A stretch of DNA of 64,000 nt. Origin: Brachionus plicatilis. Lineage: Eukaryota; Rotifera; Eurotatoria; Ploima; Brachionidae. Below are positions 45,436-57,333 of the stretch, piece after piece (position 1 is the stretch's first letter; every line of letters starts with the position of its first letter). The stretch lies in NCBI GenBank assembly GCA_010279815.1, contig QEOQ01000226.1:2017969-2081968 (forward strand), read 5' to 3'. Position numbers and translations under genes: made by a program. The notes below the pieces were generated by a model. The model was not told where the DNA came from and searched no databases. It worked only from the letters and a program-made list of their open reading frames with translations.

Positions 45436-47989
45436 TTTAAGAAAACTAAAAAAAAATTTAAATCTTTTAATTTGTATGAAAAATTGGTAGTCTTTACTTT
45501 ATTTATATTCGGTTTGGTAAAATTAATTTGTTAATAAAAAATTAATGCTCTTTTATTAAGTTTTAAAAAATCATGAAATTTCTAAAAAATAAGACTGACA
45601 GTTGATGTTAATTGTTAATTGTTAACTTAAATCATGCTATTGAAAAAGAAACTAAAAATTAAATTTATTGTTAAATAATTCAATAATAAAAAAATTAAAC
45701 AATCAATTTTTAATTACTTAAGCTTAAGATTTTAATCATTAGCTAAATGATTTTCAATTTTCATTACTCAAATCAAAGCCTCCTACATCACATAGATTAT
45801 TCCCTCGAAACTATAGATCAAAATTTAAACTCGATTACGTGCGCTTCAAAACTTACTGCGATTTATTTAAATGGGATTTAGTCATTATCATGAAATATTT
45901 AATTTTTTGAGAGCCATTAGTCTCAATTTTTAAGTTTTAATTGTAAATTTTACTAAAAACATTTAGAAAAAATTTCCTTAATTAAAATTCAATTTAATAA
46001 AAATTTTTAATAAAGAATTTTCTTTTTATTCTTTGGATAACTTTTAATTTATTTACATCATTCAATATTCTATATTTTGTTAAAGATCCAATATCTTTAT
46101 AATTGACTTGAAAAATTTTCAGATCTCGGTATATTACTATTTATAGTCTAGTTAAAAAAACTCAACTCATTTGAACGGATGCTTAATTTGCCCCCAATTT
46201 TCAAAAGCTTTATAAAAATAATATAACGGATGTTTCGAAATACAAAAATCAAGATTATCAGAATAAGGAACAAAATGTCGAGTAATTGAGTAATTTTGTC
46301 AAATTCAACTTTTAATTTTGAATATTTTTATTCCTTTATTCAGACACTTTTCTATTGACTTGTTAAATAAATTCAAACATTTTTCATTTAAATATTAAAA
46401 TTTTCACGTGTGGGAATTAATTAATTGTCTTCGATTAAAAATTCTACTTTTTATGACAGTATTTGAACAAATTTGCAATTATCGAACTTATAAGAACTTA
46501 ATAGCAGAGGAAATAATCAGAAAAAAATTTCATTAAGACCAATTCTGTCTTATAATGAATAAGACAGAATTGGTAATCAAAAATCAAAACCAATAATTTT
46601 TTTTGAAAAATCTTTAATTCCAACATTAATACCATTACTTACAATCTAACAATTCAAAAAGCAAAAAAGAATGAACTCAATTATTTTCAAGAGCTTAATT
46701 TTTGAAAAAAAAAATTTTATCAAATATGTGAAAAAAGGAAGTTGTTAGAGAAAAAAAATTAAAAATTATTCAATAATAAAACTAATTATAGTGGTGATCA
46801 TCAAAAAATTTGTGGAAATAAATAATTTTGGCGTCTAATAATCTTAAAAATAAGTAAAATATTTGTTTTAATTTTATTTTGCGTCATTTAAAAAAAATGT
46901 TTCCTGTTAAAAATTAATATATTTTAACAAATCTAATACATTGAAAGGTCGATTATATAATTAAATTTATTAAAACTAAATTTTTTAATTTCTGCTTAAG
47001 ATGAAATAATTTAAATTATTAAGTTGAACTTTAGTTTGTTAATTCATTTTTTTTTACTTTGTTTTATTTTCCAAAAGAGACTGGTGATTAGGCTTTAAAA
47101 TTCGTTTTAAACAAATTCGTGATTTTTAGTATTTTTAAAAACTGATTTTTCAGAGAGAAATTTTAATATTGAAAATTTTTAAGCAAAGCAATCCGATTTA
47201 GTTTCTAGTCCAAAGCGTTAAATATCCTGATTATTTAAAAATTTTGACAATTTTTTTTCAAACCTGATAATTAATGAAATTAAAAAAAGAGATCTAATAA
47301 TTTTTTTTTAGACTTAAGTAGAATATTATTTTAATAAATTAACAGTCATCAAGTTTATTTGTTTGTTAAATATAACATTTTTATTTTTAATTGAAAACAT
47401 CTCTAGGAGAGTTTAAAGGAGATTATTTTATTTAAATTAGTAGACAAGATAAACTAAATAATTAATTTGAAAATTAAACAAATTTTTTTCTTGATTTAAA
47501 AAAAAATATACCATATTTTAAATATTACTAAACTGAAAACGTGAGAATTCTATTTAAATTATTCTTTTCAAATTGGCATTACAGTAAAAAATGAACTAAT
47601 TTAAAATAATTATATATATTGTTAATTTAGAAATCTTAAAATTACCAGGATGATAAGGTATTTAGCTAATTTTTGTTATCACTTTTTTAATAGTTAAATA
47701 TTGAACATTAATCTTTTTTTTTAAATTAGTTTAATCAAACTTTTTTTATAGTAGATTCATCTTTGTTTTATTTGTCCAATTTGATTTTATCAATATTGAA
47801 TTTCAATATTTTTATTTTAAAATAATTAATTTTAATCTTTATTTCTAAAAAAATAAACTCAAGTTTTACATTTAATTAGTGAGCTCTTATAGAATAATAA
47901 AAGGACGAACAAAATCTAATTTCTATAAATAAAATAAATTTAATTAAAATGTTTTTCTATATTTAAAAATTGAACCAAATTGAGCCAGA
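45436..47989. other. Intergenic spacer between the neuropeptide gene and MMUT
   Basis: AT-rich throughout. A perfect hairpin lies at 46538-46574. No ORF, tRNA-like fold or transposon protein was recognised. The neuropeptide promoter should lie at the left end and the MMUT 3' UTR at the right end. Confidence 0.5.
46538..46574. repeat. Perfect 16-bp-arm hairpin
   Basis: ACCAATTCTGTCTTAT, loop AATGA, then the exact inverse. The mixed-base arm is unlikely by chance in AT-rich DNA. No flanking duplication was seen. Confidence 0.65.
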
Positions 47990-50900
47990 TTAATTTTTAC
48001 CCAGTTTAGCCTCGATTTCGTCCAAAACTTTGATAGCTGCATAAGGAATTCGAGTACCAGGACCGAATACAAGTTTAACACCAGCTTTGTATAGCATATC
48101 ATAGTCTTGTGGGGGTATGACACCGCCACAAATGACAGTAATGTCCGATCTGTTCATATCTTTTAGCTTTTGAATAAGCTGTGGCATAAGTGTCTTGTGA
48201 CCAGCTCCTAGAGTGCTAACTCCAACAACGTGACAGTCCGAGTCAACAGCTTGACCAGCCACTTCATCAGCAGTCTAAAACAATTAATTCAATCTAAATT
48301 TAAAATAAAACAAAATACTTACTGCAAACAATGGCCCGATATCGACATCAAAACCAAGATCACTAAATGAAGATGCAATAATCTTAGCTCCTCGGTCATG
48401 ACCATCTTGTCCAATCTTAGCTACAAGTATACGAGGTCTACGACCGTCTTTGGCTTCAAAATCTTTGACTCTAGCCATTACTTTTTGAAGTTCTTCTTCG
48501 GCAGCGAATTCATTTTTGTAAGCACCACTGACCAAGTTGTCTTTGGCAACATAGCGCTGGAACACAACTTCCATAGCATTTGTAATTTCACCCACAGTGG
48601 CTCTTGCTTTAGCAGCTTCAATACTAAGTTCTAGCAAATTACCCTGACCGGTTCGGCAACATTCGGTTATTTTGTCCAACGCATCCTGAACTTTATCGTG
48701 ATTTCTTATACTCTTAAGTTTTTTAATTTTGTCAATTTGAGACTCTCTAACTTTAGTATTATCTATTTGCAAAACATTTAATTCCTCCTCATTTTCTAGA
48801 ACAAATTGGTTTACACCAACAATAACATCTGTACCACTGTCAATTCTAGCCTGCTTCTTGGCAGCACATTCTTCTATTTTCAATTTTGGTATGCCTTGTG
48901 CCACCGCTTTGGCCATACCACCCATGGCCTCGATTTCCTCAATAACTTTTAGAGCTTCATTATAGATTTCATCGGTCAAAGATTCCATCATGTAGGAACC
49001 TGCCCATGGATCAATTACTTTGGTAATACTTGTCTCTTGTTGAATGATAATTTGAGTGTTACGAGCAACACGAGCGCTAAATACAGACGGTAGAGCTAGA
49101 GCCTCGTCAAATGAGTTTGTATGCAGCGATTGAGTGCCCCCAAAAACAGCAGCCATTCCTTCAATGGTAGTTCTAATTATATTATTGTATGGATCCTAAA
49201 AAATATTTAAATTTTGATTTGAGTTGATTTGATTTTTTATTCTAAGACTGATTTTGAAATTTTTTCGAGGTAAAAAATAAGATTTGTTTTATCATTATTT
49301 TATAATTAAAAGTTCAAATATTTTATATATTTTTTCATTAAAAATTGTTCAAAAATCTAAATTTAAATTAAATCCTAAATTTGAATTAAATCCTAAGAGC
49401 AAAAAAATTGAATTTTAATTAAAAGCTTTTAAATAATTCTAAAGCTATAATTAAATTTGTTAAGCTACATTTTACAGACATAAAACTGCTTTATTTTTAA
49501 AAGTGTTGTAATCAATTATGAGATATTTAAACAAAATTCAAATTAAAAATTAATAAGTTAAGAAATTTTTAGTTTGATTTTCAATTTTGGTTGAAAATTA
49601 ATTAATATTTAAATAAATTATTTGAATTTTTTAAAATTCGAATCAGAGTTGTTTAAAAGTACCAAAAAAAGTCCAAGTCCGGACTTTAAAATTTTTTTGA
49701 AAAAAAAAATTTAAGTCTTTGCTCGGATGACTTGACTTGAGACTTGTGACTTTTAAACAACTCTGATTCGAATCTACGAATTCTCACAAATGATTTTATT
49801 GATAACCTTTTGTTTTTAACTTAAAATTCCTTGACATATCTAACAATTTTTAATTAAATATTTATTAATTAATAATAAAAATAATATAATAATTTGTCTA
49901 AAATTCATGTTAAGAAAAAACTTTCTTCAATTTGAGAGCTGTGACGTTATTAATGTCATCTATAGATGGAAACTTTTTTTAAGTATATAGAATTCAGGAA
50001 GAAATAAAAAAATATCCAAAAATAAACTAAAAAAAAATGAAATCAAAATCTCAAAGATAAAACTTATATATACTAAAAAAGTATATATATTCTGAAAGAG
50101 CATAAAATTCTCTACATGCTAATGTAATTTAGAAAATATTCTATTAATATTTTTTTTCTAAATTTTAGTAAAAACTTACCTAACTATAAATAAAATTTCG
50201 TGAAAAATTCCTAAAAAATCAAAATATAATCAATCTCATGTTAGTAACTTAGGAGTTTTTGGCCATTTATCTATGGTCACCATCTCTTCTTCTGGGAAAA
50301 AGTCTTCATTTTCCGATTCATCAGATAAACACGAGATTGATTATATTTTGATTATATGAGATTATATGATATTATTAATATACAAGTTTGTTAAAAATCA
50401 CATGATTTGAAGAGATTTTTTAAGAAAAATAAAGTAGTAAAGTAAAAAAGTAAAACCATAGATTGTTCAGAATTTTGTCTAGATTTTTTTTTAAAAAAAA
50501 AAAGTTGGGTCATAATTGATCCCTCGGAGGAGATACGATTTAAACCAGAAAAAAAACATTTTTTTCCTTTTTTTAGCCAACAAAAACCGCCTCCCCCTTT
50601 TTTTTTCTAAATTACATTAGCATGTAGAGAATTTTATGCTCTTTCAGAATATATATACTTTTTTAGTATATTTAAGTTTTATCTTTGAGATTTTGAGTCT
50701 TAAAGAACAACAACTTTTTAAAGGGTTTGCTATTTTTGGAACCCTGGGTGTAAAAAAATTTTTTTTGCGGTTTTCGAGGGCGTAGATTACGAATTTTGAG
50801 TCAAAAATGTGAAATTCAGATAGCACTAAAGTTTTGAATTTCGTGAACTTTATATTTTTTTTAATTAACAAAAAGAACTAGCCAAACTGTTACGAAATGA

Positions 50901-52261
50901 AATAATAGATTAATTACTTGAGCAGTTAGTGACCATCCTGATGTTTGACAATGGCATCTAAGAATTTTGGATTTTGGATTTTTTGGCTTGAATTTTTTTT
51001 CAACTAGATGAGCCCAAAGTCTTCGAGCAGCTCTTAACTTGGCAATTTCCATGTAAAAATTCATTCCAATTCCCCAGAAAAATGACAGTCGTGGAGCAAA
51101 GTTGTCAACATCAAGACCGGCTTTGATTCCAGTCTCAATGTATTCAATACCATCGGCTATTGTGTAGCCCAATTCCAAAACAGCATTGGCACCAGCCTCT
51201 TGCATGTGGTAACCAGAAATCGAAATGCTGTTGAATTTTGGCATGTTCTATCAACAAAAAATAAAATAAATAAAAAATTAAATATTGATTATACTTTTGA
51301 TGCATAAGAAAATATATCCGCTATGATCTTCATTGAGGGTTCGGGTGGAAAAATATAAGTGTTTCTGACCATAAATTCCTTGAGAATATCATTCTGAATA
51401 GTTCCGCTGAGTTTGGCCAGGGGAGCGCCTTGCTCTAATGCAGCAACAATGTACATAGCCATGACTGGTAGAACTGCACCGTTCATTGTCATTGACACAG
51501 ACATGTTTTCCAAGCCAATGCCATCAAATAACTGTTTCATATCTTCCACTGAATCTATGGCAACTCCGGACATGCCTACGTCACCCATTACTCTTGGATT
51601 ATCCGAATCATAACCTCTGTGTGTAGCCAAATCAAAAGCAACACTAAGACCTTGTTGACCTGCCTTAATGTTGTCTTTATAAAATTTGTTACTCTCTTCG
51701 ACTGTACTAAATCCGGCATACTTTAAAAAAATAAAAAATAGTGGCAGATTTATATCAAAATTTCTTAAATTACTTGTCTAATTGTCCATGGTTTGACAGC
51801 GTACATAGTTGGGTAAGGACCTCTTGTAAATGGATATTTACCAGGGATTTCATCATGTGCCGATGGATTAACATCTTTACTAGTGTACAATGGCTTTATT
51901 TTGATACCCTTATAGAATTTAGATAAAAAAATTTGATTTTATTAACCAAAAGTCAAATTATTACTCTAAAATATAAAAAGATAAATAAAATTGAATAAAA
52001 AAATTTATATTCTGTAATTATTTAGCAAGAATTTTTTTAATTTTCAATAACTGGATTGAAGAAAAAATTTTTTTTTCCTACCTCTGGTGTTTCACTGATT
52101 AATTTATCTGGATTTTTGCCTTTCATTTGTTTCTCGGCAAGTTTTTTCCAGTCATCGTACAAATCATTACGCGTTCCAGTGGTGGCTATTGATCTGTAAT
52201 CACTGCTCAAACAAAATTTAGTAATTTTTTTCAATTGATTCGATGAAAACGAACGTATCAT
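47990..52261 (-). CDS. MMUT: Methylmalonyl-CoA mutase, mitochondrial
   Basis: Six exons, read downward: 52261-52082, 51908-51774, 51720-51295, 51247-50918, 49195-48323 and 48274-47990, 742 residues (human 750). The N-terminus [16 protein letters not shown] is a typical mitochondrial presequence. The TIM-barrel part shows [69 protein letters not shown] and [16 protein letters not shown]. The B12 domain shows [10 protein letters not shown] (the DxHxxG cobalt-ligand motif), STLGAGH and [10 protein letters not shown]. The enzyme converts methylmalonyl-CoA to succinyl-CoA with adenosylcobalamin, in propionate catabolism. The start follows a T-rich tract ending TTTTAGA directly before ATG, 217 bp after the YIPF5 stop. 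The 1.7-kb intron holds two transposable elements. Confidence 0.97.
49636..49773. mobile_element. hAT-type MITE, 122 bp, with 8-bp target duplication
   Basis: The element 49644-49765 runs from CAGAGTTGTTTAAAAGT to the exact inverse ACTTTTAAACAACTCTG. It is flanked on both sides by ATTCGAAT (49636-49643 and 49766-49773), an 8-bp duplication that is itself palindromic. The terminal CAGAGTTG equals the left end of the hAT derivative at 12586. The inside has repeated AAGTCC/GGACTT and GACTTG words. It lies in an MMUT intron. Confidence 0.85.
50046..50697. mobile_element. Element with about 90-bp terminal inverted repeats in an MMUT intron
   Basis: 50046-50137 (TCAAAATCTCAAAGATAAAA ... CATGCTAATGTAATTTAGA) is repeated inverted at 50606-50697. 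A nested inverted pair, AATCAAAATATAATCAATCTC (50218 on) and its inverse (ending 50353), encloses a coding-like stretch. On the minus strand this reads [28 protein letters not shown] before TGA. The acidic piece resembles N-termini of some DDE transposases such as piggyBac-like proteins, but it is too short to assign. No target duplication was recognised. Confidence 0.72.
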
Positions 52262-52478
52262 TCTAAAAAAAAATATTTAAAAAACAAATAAAGTAAACAT
52301 TTTCATTAAAATACACCGTCAAGTGTATCCAAATAAAAAATATATCATTAATTTTTTTAATTAAACAAGCTAAAACTTAAAAAATATTTATTAAAAATTT
52401 ATTTTATATGTTTGAACAAAATTAGACTTAGGCGAATCATTTAGAACTAAAAATCACTTCAATCCTAAGATTCAACAC

Positions 52479-53240
52479 TTAAAACATGTTTAGCAGTGCA
52501 AAGATACCATAGAGTAAAAAGCAAGGATAAAGAACCAGAATTTGTTGATTAGACATGTTGAGAGAATAGACAAAAAGTTTACTAGATGAAATACTACACC
52601 ATAATATAAAAACAACAGACAAAATCAAACCAATCAAAGACTTCATTACCAGAATAGTTGATAAAAATGACAGAAAAACCATTGGCAAAAGACAGTAGCC
52701 TAAAGTGCTTCCAATACACATAGCGTTTACACCTTTTTCTGACATTAAATTTAGCAATGCGTACATGGAAACGCAGCCTAGGGCCGTAATTCCGTAAATA
52801 TATCCGAATTGAATTTTCCCCACTAGCAACAGAGAAAATCCGTAGGCTATGCAGAAAACAAGAGGACCGGCAAGATCCTCGTCATGAATTATGCTCTCGT
52901 GAGGAGTGGCAAAAGGGTTTAGAACACATTTTGTCTTTCGGTAAATATGGTCAAAATTGATTCCCAATTCTTCTAAAAGAGGAGGCTCATTATCGAAATC
53001 TGTTCCCTGATTGCCAAAATCATTTGGCTGTATGAAACCATCTTGAGCCATAAATGTCCCATTTTGAGATGGATTAAAATATTGCTGTTGATTCCAGGCA
53101 GTAGGATAGTTTTGATTTGGCACTTGATAAGTAGTATTTTGATCATAATATTGGGTTGCATTATTTATGTCAGCAAAATTTAGCTGAGAATTCGCTTTAT
53201 TTGAGTTGTAAAAGTTATCGTTTGGATTAAAGTAAGCCAT
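52479..53240 (-). CDS. YIPF5: YIPF5-type Golgi/ER Yip1 family protein
   Basis: A single exon of 253 residues (human 257). The first 80 residues are Asn/Gln/Tyr-rich and cytosolic. The invariant block [19 protein letters not shown] follows, then DLAGPLVFC and five hydrophobic segments including [15 protein letters not shown] and [11 protein letters not shown], ending [16 protein letters not shown]. Yip1 proteins bind Rab GTPases and act in ER-to-Golgi traffic. YIPF5 and its vertebrate paralogue YIPF7 would look the same here. The ATG comes directly after GTTTTTTTTTTATAAG, acceptor-like, although no upstream exon is apparent. It lies just upstream of MMUT on the same strand. Confidence 0.95.
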   Translation of the reverse strand: MAYFNPNDNFYNSNKANSQLNFADINNATQYYDQNTTYQVPNQNYPTAWNQQQYFNPSQNGTFMAQDGFIQPNDFGNQGTDFDNEPPLLEELGINFDHIYRKTKCVLNPFATPHESIIHDEDLAGPLVFCIAYGFSLLLVGKIQFGYIYGITALGCVSMYALLNLMSEKGVNAMCIGSTLGYCLLPMVFLSFLSTILVMKSLIGLILSVVFILWCSISSSKLFVYSLNMSNQQILVLYPCFLLYGIFALLNMF

Positions 53241-55772
53241 CTTATAAAAAAAAAACCCAAAATTAAAATTTAATTAAAAATTATTAATTGATACAAAAGC
53301 TAAAAAACAAAATAAACACACCCTTAGAATGATTTAAGCAAATTTTATTTAAAAAAAAAATTGAATTTAACATTTTAAAATAATGAATGAATTGTGGTTA
53401 TTTTTGATGCCTAAATTGATTAGACACAAAAATCACCGTAAATTGAGGATTTAATTTTGATGCGTTGGAATTCAGTTTGCTCGAATTTAAAAGAATTAAG
53501 CATTATGCAAAAAAAAAATTTTTCTTAACTTATATCAAATTTTCTATGAATCTATTTATACAAATGAGAAAAAAATTTTGCTCTGTCTAGATTTTTTTAA
53601 AAGCAAAAAAAACATTATTTTTTGTAAAATATATTATTAAAATAGTATTTAAATTGAAAAAATTAAATCGGAAAATAAAGAATTAATAAAGTAGAATTTT
53701 TAAAATTTGAAAAATATACTTTTTGATTTAAAAGTTAATTAGAATAATCGAATACTAAAAGTTATTATTTATCTGTATAAAAAGAATGTTTAGAAAAACT
53801 AATTATTAAAAATTAAAAATTTCTAAAAACTTTGAAAAATAAAAAAATATATTAATAACTAAAACTATAGATGTTTTTTAATTAAATCAATATAATAAAT
53901 TATATTAATTAATATTCTCCGTCTTTATTTTAAAAGGGTATAATTAAATAATTAAAAAATTCATTGTTTTCTTTTTGAAGATTTTTATTCTTCTAATTTT
54001 AGTCAGAAGGGCATCCATGTCATTAGATTAAGGTATATTTTAAAGCATAAAAGTCAAATTATTTTTTATATTCTAAATTTTATCGGGTCATTAAAATTTT
54101 AAATGATTAATTTAAAATCAACAAGTAAATTCACCCAGTCCTTTGAGTATGATATTGAGGAAGAAAAATCTGTTCGAAAGATTTGAATTATTTCTGACAA
54201 AAAAGTTTCAGTCAAAACAAATTTTCATTTAAATGCTTGCCAAATTTTTTTTAATGAAAAATTTAATCAAACCGAGACTTGAATAATATGCTCAAAGGAT
54301 TCTTCAATTTGAACCATTACATCAAACTGTTTCTTGTAAATTAAAAAAACATGAAATAAATATTTATGAAAAATAAACAAGAATTGGTGTTGCAAATTTA
54401 AAAAAAAGAATAATCTTTAATGTGCGAAATAATTGATTAGATTCATTGATTTATACTTTATTTTATTTTTTTTAAATCAAAAAACAAATTCGTACAAAAT
54501 TATAAAAATATATTGAACTTTATTTGTTCAAAAATTCAGAAAATCTGTTCCAGGTATGCTATCGTTATCAATCGTTAAAAAAAATCAATGATTCTTTTTT
54601 TTTGCAAAATTTTTTAATTTAACAAATGAATTAGTAAAAATAAAAATAATAAAATATTATTTTTGACAAATCCAAAACCGTTTTTTTCGTTAACGTTATT
54701 AACTTTTTATTTTCATTTCTTTTTGACCAATTATTAAATATTAGAATTTTATTAAATAATTTTCTGGGAAAATTCAAAATTTAAACACCGTTAACACCAT
54801 TTACTGCCGCTAATTAATGTCAACGATTATGTTTTTGCATTATTTGAATCTTTAAAAAAAATAAATACAAATTTGTTTAAATTGTCTTTTAAAAAAATTT
54901 TATTGTTTGAAAAAATTATTCTTAAATAAAAAGTTTAAATCTATTTAAATTTTATCATATTATTTTTGCTATCTTATTACAATTCTTTAAAAGTATGCTA
55001 AAATTTTATTTAAACCCAGTTCGAAAAATAAAAATTTGAAGATTTTTTATTGAAAATGAAAAAAATGATTTAATATAAATTACTTTTTTTATTAATTAAT
55101 TAAATTTTTTGGTAAATGTTTACAAAAAAAATGTCGGTTTATTTTTCTCTGAAAATATATATTTTGTTTATTTAATTATGTTTTGTTTGATTTAATAAAT
55201 TTATTTTTGGTTGAATAAATTTGTTCATTTTTTATTAAATTTTTTGGGAATTTACATAATTAGTTATATTAAAATATTTTAAGTCAATGAAATTTAAACT
55301 GTGCGAAATTCAAATTTCTTATTACCGATTAAATCAGAAAAAAATCCTTAACGTTAATTAACGGTAGTTAACGAGGTTAACGGTATTAAAATTCTTAATT
55401 TTTTAAATAAATTATTAAATAAAATTTTTGATTTTTAAATTTTGGTTAAAAAAATTAAATTTCTTAATTAAATTTAAAAACTTTCCAACTAAATTTCGTT
55501 TTTTTTACTAATTAAATTAAATAATTTAGTTTCTCAATTTACTTTATTTAAAATATTCAAGTTAAATTAAATGTTTTTGTTTTGAACGGTGTTTTTTTTT
55601 GACTAACAAAAAAAATAAATTTTAAAAATAACTGTGTCAAACGAACATGATAGAGTTGGTCTTTTCTAAATAAAAGATTTTTAAAATTTTATGCTTAGGC
55701 GCTAATTTTATCAATCAAGAAAAAAATTCGTATTAAATGATGAAAAGTAAAAATTCGGCCAAAATGGATAAT
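53241..55772. other. Intergenic spacer between YIPF5 and DNAJA
   Basis: AT-rich. Between about 54550 and 55390 there are clustered CGTTAAC/GTTAACG words, densest at 55350-55385 (AACGTTAATTAACGG, TAGTTAACGAGGTTAACGGT) and again at 54550-54720 and 54786. This looks like subterminal motif repetition of a non-autonomous transposon of about 0.85 kb. No ends were defined. No gene was seen. Confidence 0.5.
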
Positions 55773-57333
55773 TTAGTGAGAATTGCATTCGACTCGTTGT
55801 CCACCAGCAGCTTCATCATCTTCATCGTCACTGCCATTGGCCATTCCGTAGCCGAAGCCGGCTCCGTGGGCGCCAGATGAGCTTCCGCCCTTAGTTGCCT
55901 CAAATTCTACCATAGAAACCTCGTCGACATGCTCACCTTGCGGAATTTCAATCTTCGCCTTTGGAGGTAGAAGTTTCTCAAGTTTCTATTTGAAAAAAAA
56001 TTTAAATATTTTTAAAAAATTAAAAAAAAGATATTTGTGAAAATTGGTACAAAAATCACAAAAAAAAAATTTAATTCTTTCTTAGAAGTTATCAAGACAC
56101 AGCAAACAGTGTTGCATGATTTTTCACATAATTCAATACTGAAAAAATTTCATATTATAAAGTTAATAAATTTTTAACAAAAAATTTTTTTTATTTTTTT
56201 TTTACCAAATTCCACAAAACCAAATAAAATTCTCATACCGATAATACATCTTCGGTCAAAGAATTATTTTCCGGAAACTTGACATCAAACTTAATATACA
56301 AGTTTCCTCTTTCGCTCGGATGCTTATACATAGGCATACCTTCCTTGGGTATGGCTCTAATGCTGCCTGGTGCAAGTATTTCACCAGCCGGATGATTCAA
56401 CACCAGCGATCTGCCATCTAAATGTTTAACAACTATTTTAAAACCACACAAAGCTTCAGTGATGTTTATGACATGAGTAATGAACAAATCGTCCTGATTT
56501 CTGGTAAATACATCATGTTCACTCTGCTGCAAAATGACCAACAAATCACCGGTATCTACGCCTGGCTCTTGATTGCTCTCGCCACGGAATGTTATTTTTT
56601 GGCCATCACTCATTCCCTTGTCCACATTTACCTCTATTTTTTTCTTCTGCTTTATGGTCTTTTTTCCACTGCACTGTTTACACCTGTCTTTCTCATTGAT
56701 CACCTCTCCCTCGCCCGAGCACTCTCGGCACACTCCCTGTACCTGCTGCACCATTCCGGGACCCAATTGCCTATACTGGACCGTAAATCCGCGACCACTG
56801 CAGGTCTTGCAAGACACACCGGCGCCGGACTTGCCGCCTGAGCCCTGGCACCCACTGCACAACACAGATCTTTCGACTTCTATGGTTTTCTTCAAACCGT
56901 TGAACAAGTCCTCTAAGGTCACCTTGAGAGGATAGGCCATGTTTTGAGTTCGCCTTTTCTGCGGACGGCCTCGGCCTCCGCCGAACAGGTCGAATGGAAA
57001 AAATGGATTGCCGCCTTCGAATCCGCCACCGCCAAAGCCTCCGAACAAGTGGCTGAATATGTCCTCGAATTCGGTGCCTCCGATTCCGTCCTTGAGGCCC
57101 TCGAGGCCGTACCTGTCATAGGTCTCTCGTTTGGACGGATCGTTGAGCACTTCATAAGCAAATTTTATTTCTTTGAACTTTTCCTCTGCCTTTTCTTTTT
57201 CTTCAGCGCTGACATCGTGAAATTTGTCCGGGTGGTGAAGCCTGGCCAGTTTGTAGTAGGCTTTTCGGATCTCATTCTCGCCAGCTGATGGCGAAATATT
57301 CAGCAAATCGTAGAGCTTTGTCTCTTTGACCAT
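55773..57333 (-). CDS. Type I HSP40 co-chaperone (DNAJA1/DNAJA2 type)
   Basis: Two exons, 57333-56239 and 55985-55773, 435 residues (human DNAJA2 412). The J domain (1-75) carries LHHPDKF with the HPD motif. It is followed by a Gly/Phe region (LFGGFGGGGFEGGNPFFPFD). Four CxxCxGxG-like zinc repeats come next (CSGCQGSG, CKTCSGRG, CRECSGEG, CKQCSGKK). The client-binding domains show DLLVILQQSEHDVFTR and the GNLYIKFDVKFPENN block. The exon junction reads EDVLS|KLEKLLP. The tail is Gly/Asp-rich and ends ECNSH, with Cys at -4 as in the farnesylated CAHQ ending of DNAJA2, although CNSH is not a canonical CaaX. The protein stimulates HSP70 ATPase in the cytosol. The CSGEGEVINEKDRCKQC stretch favours DNAJA2. 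Confidence 0.95.

Noticed and set aside
56422..56935. Sense-strand frames opposite DNAJA
   Set aside because: Complement of the zinc-finger and client-binding coding sequence; Leu/His/Thr-rich without family resemblance.
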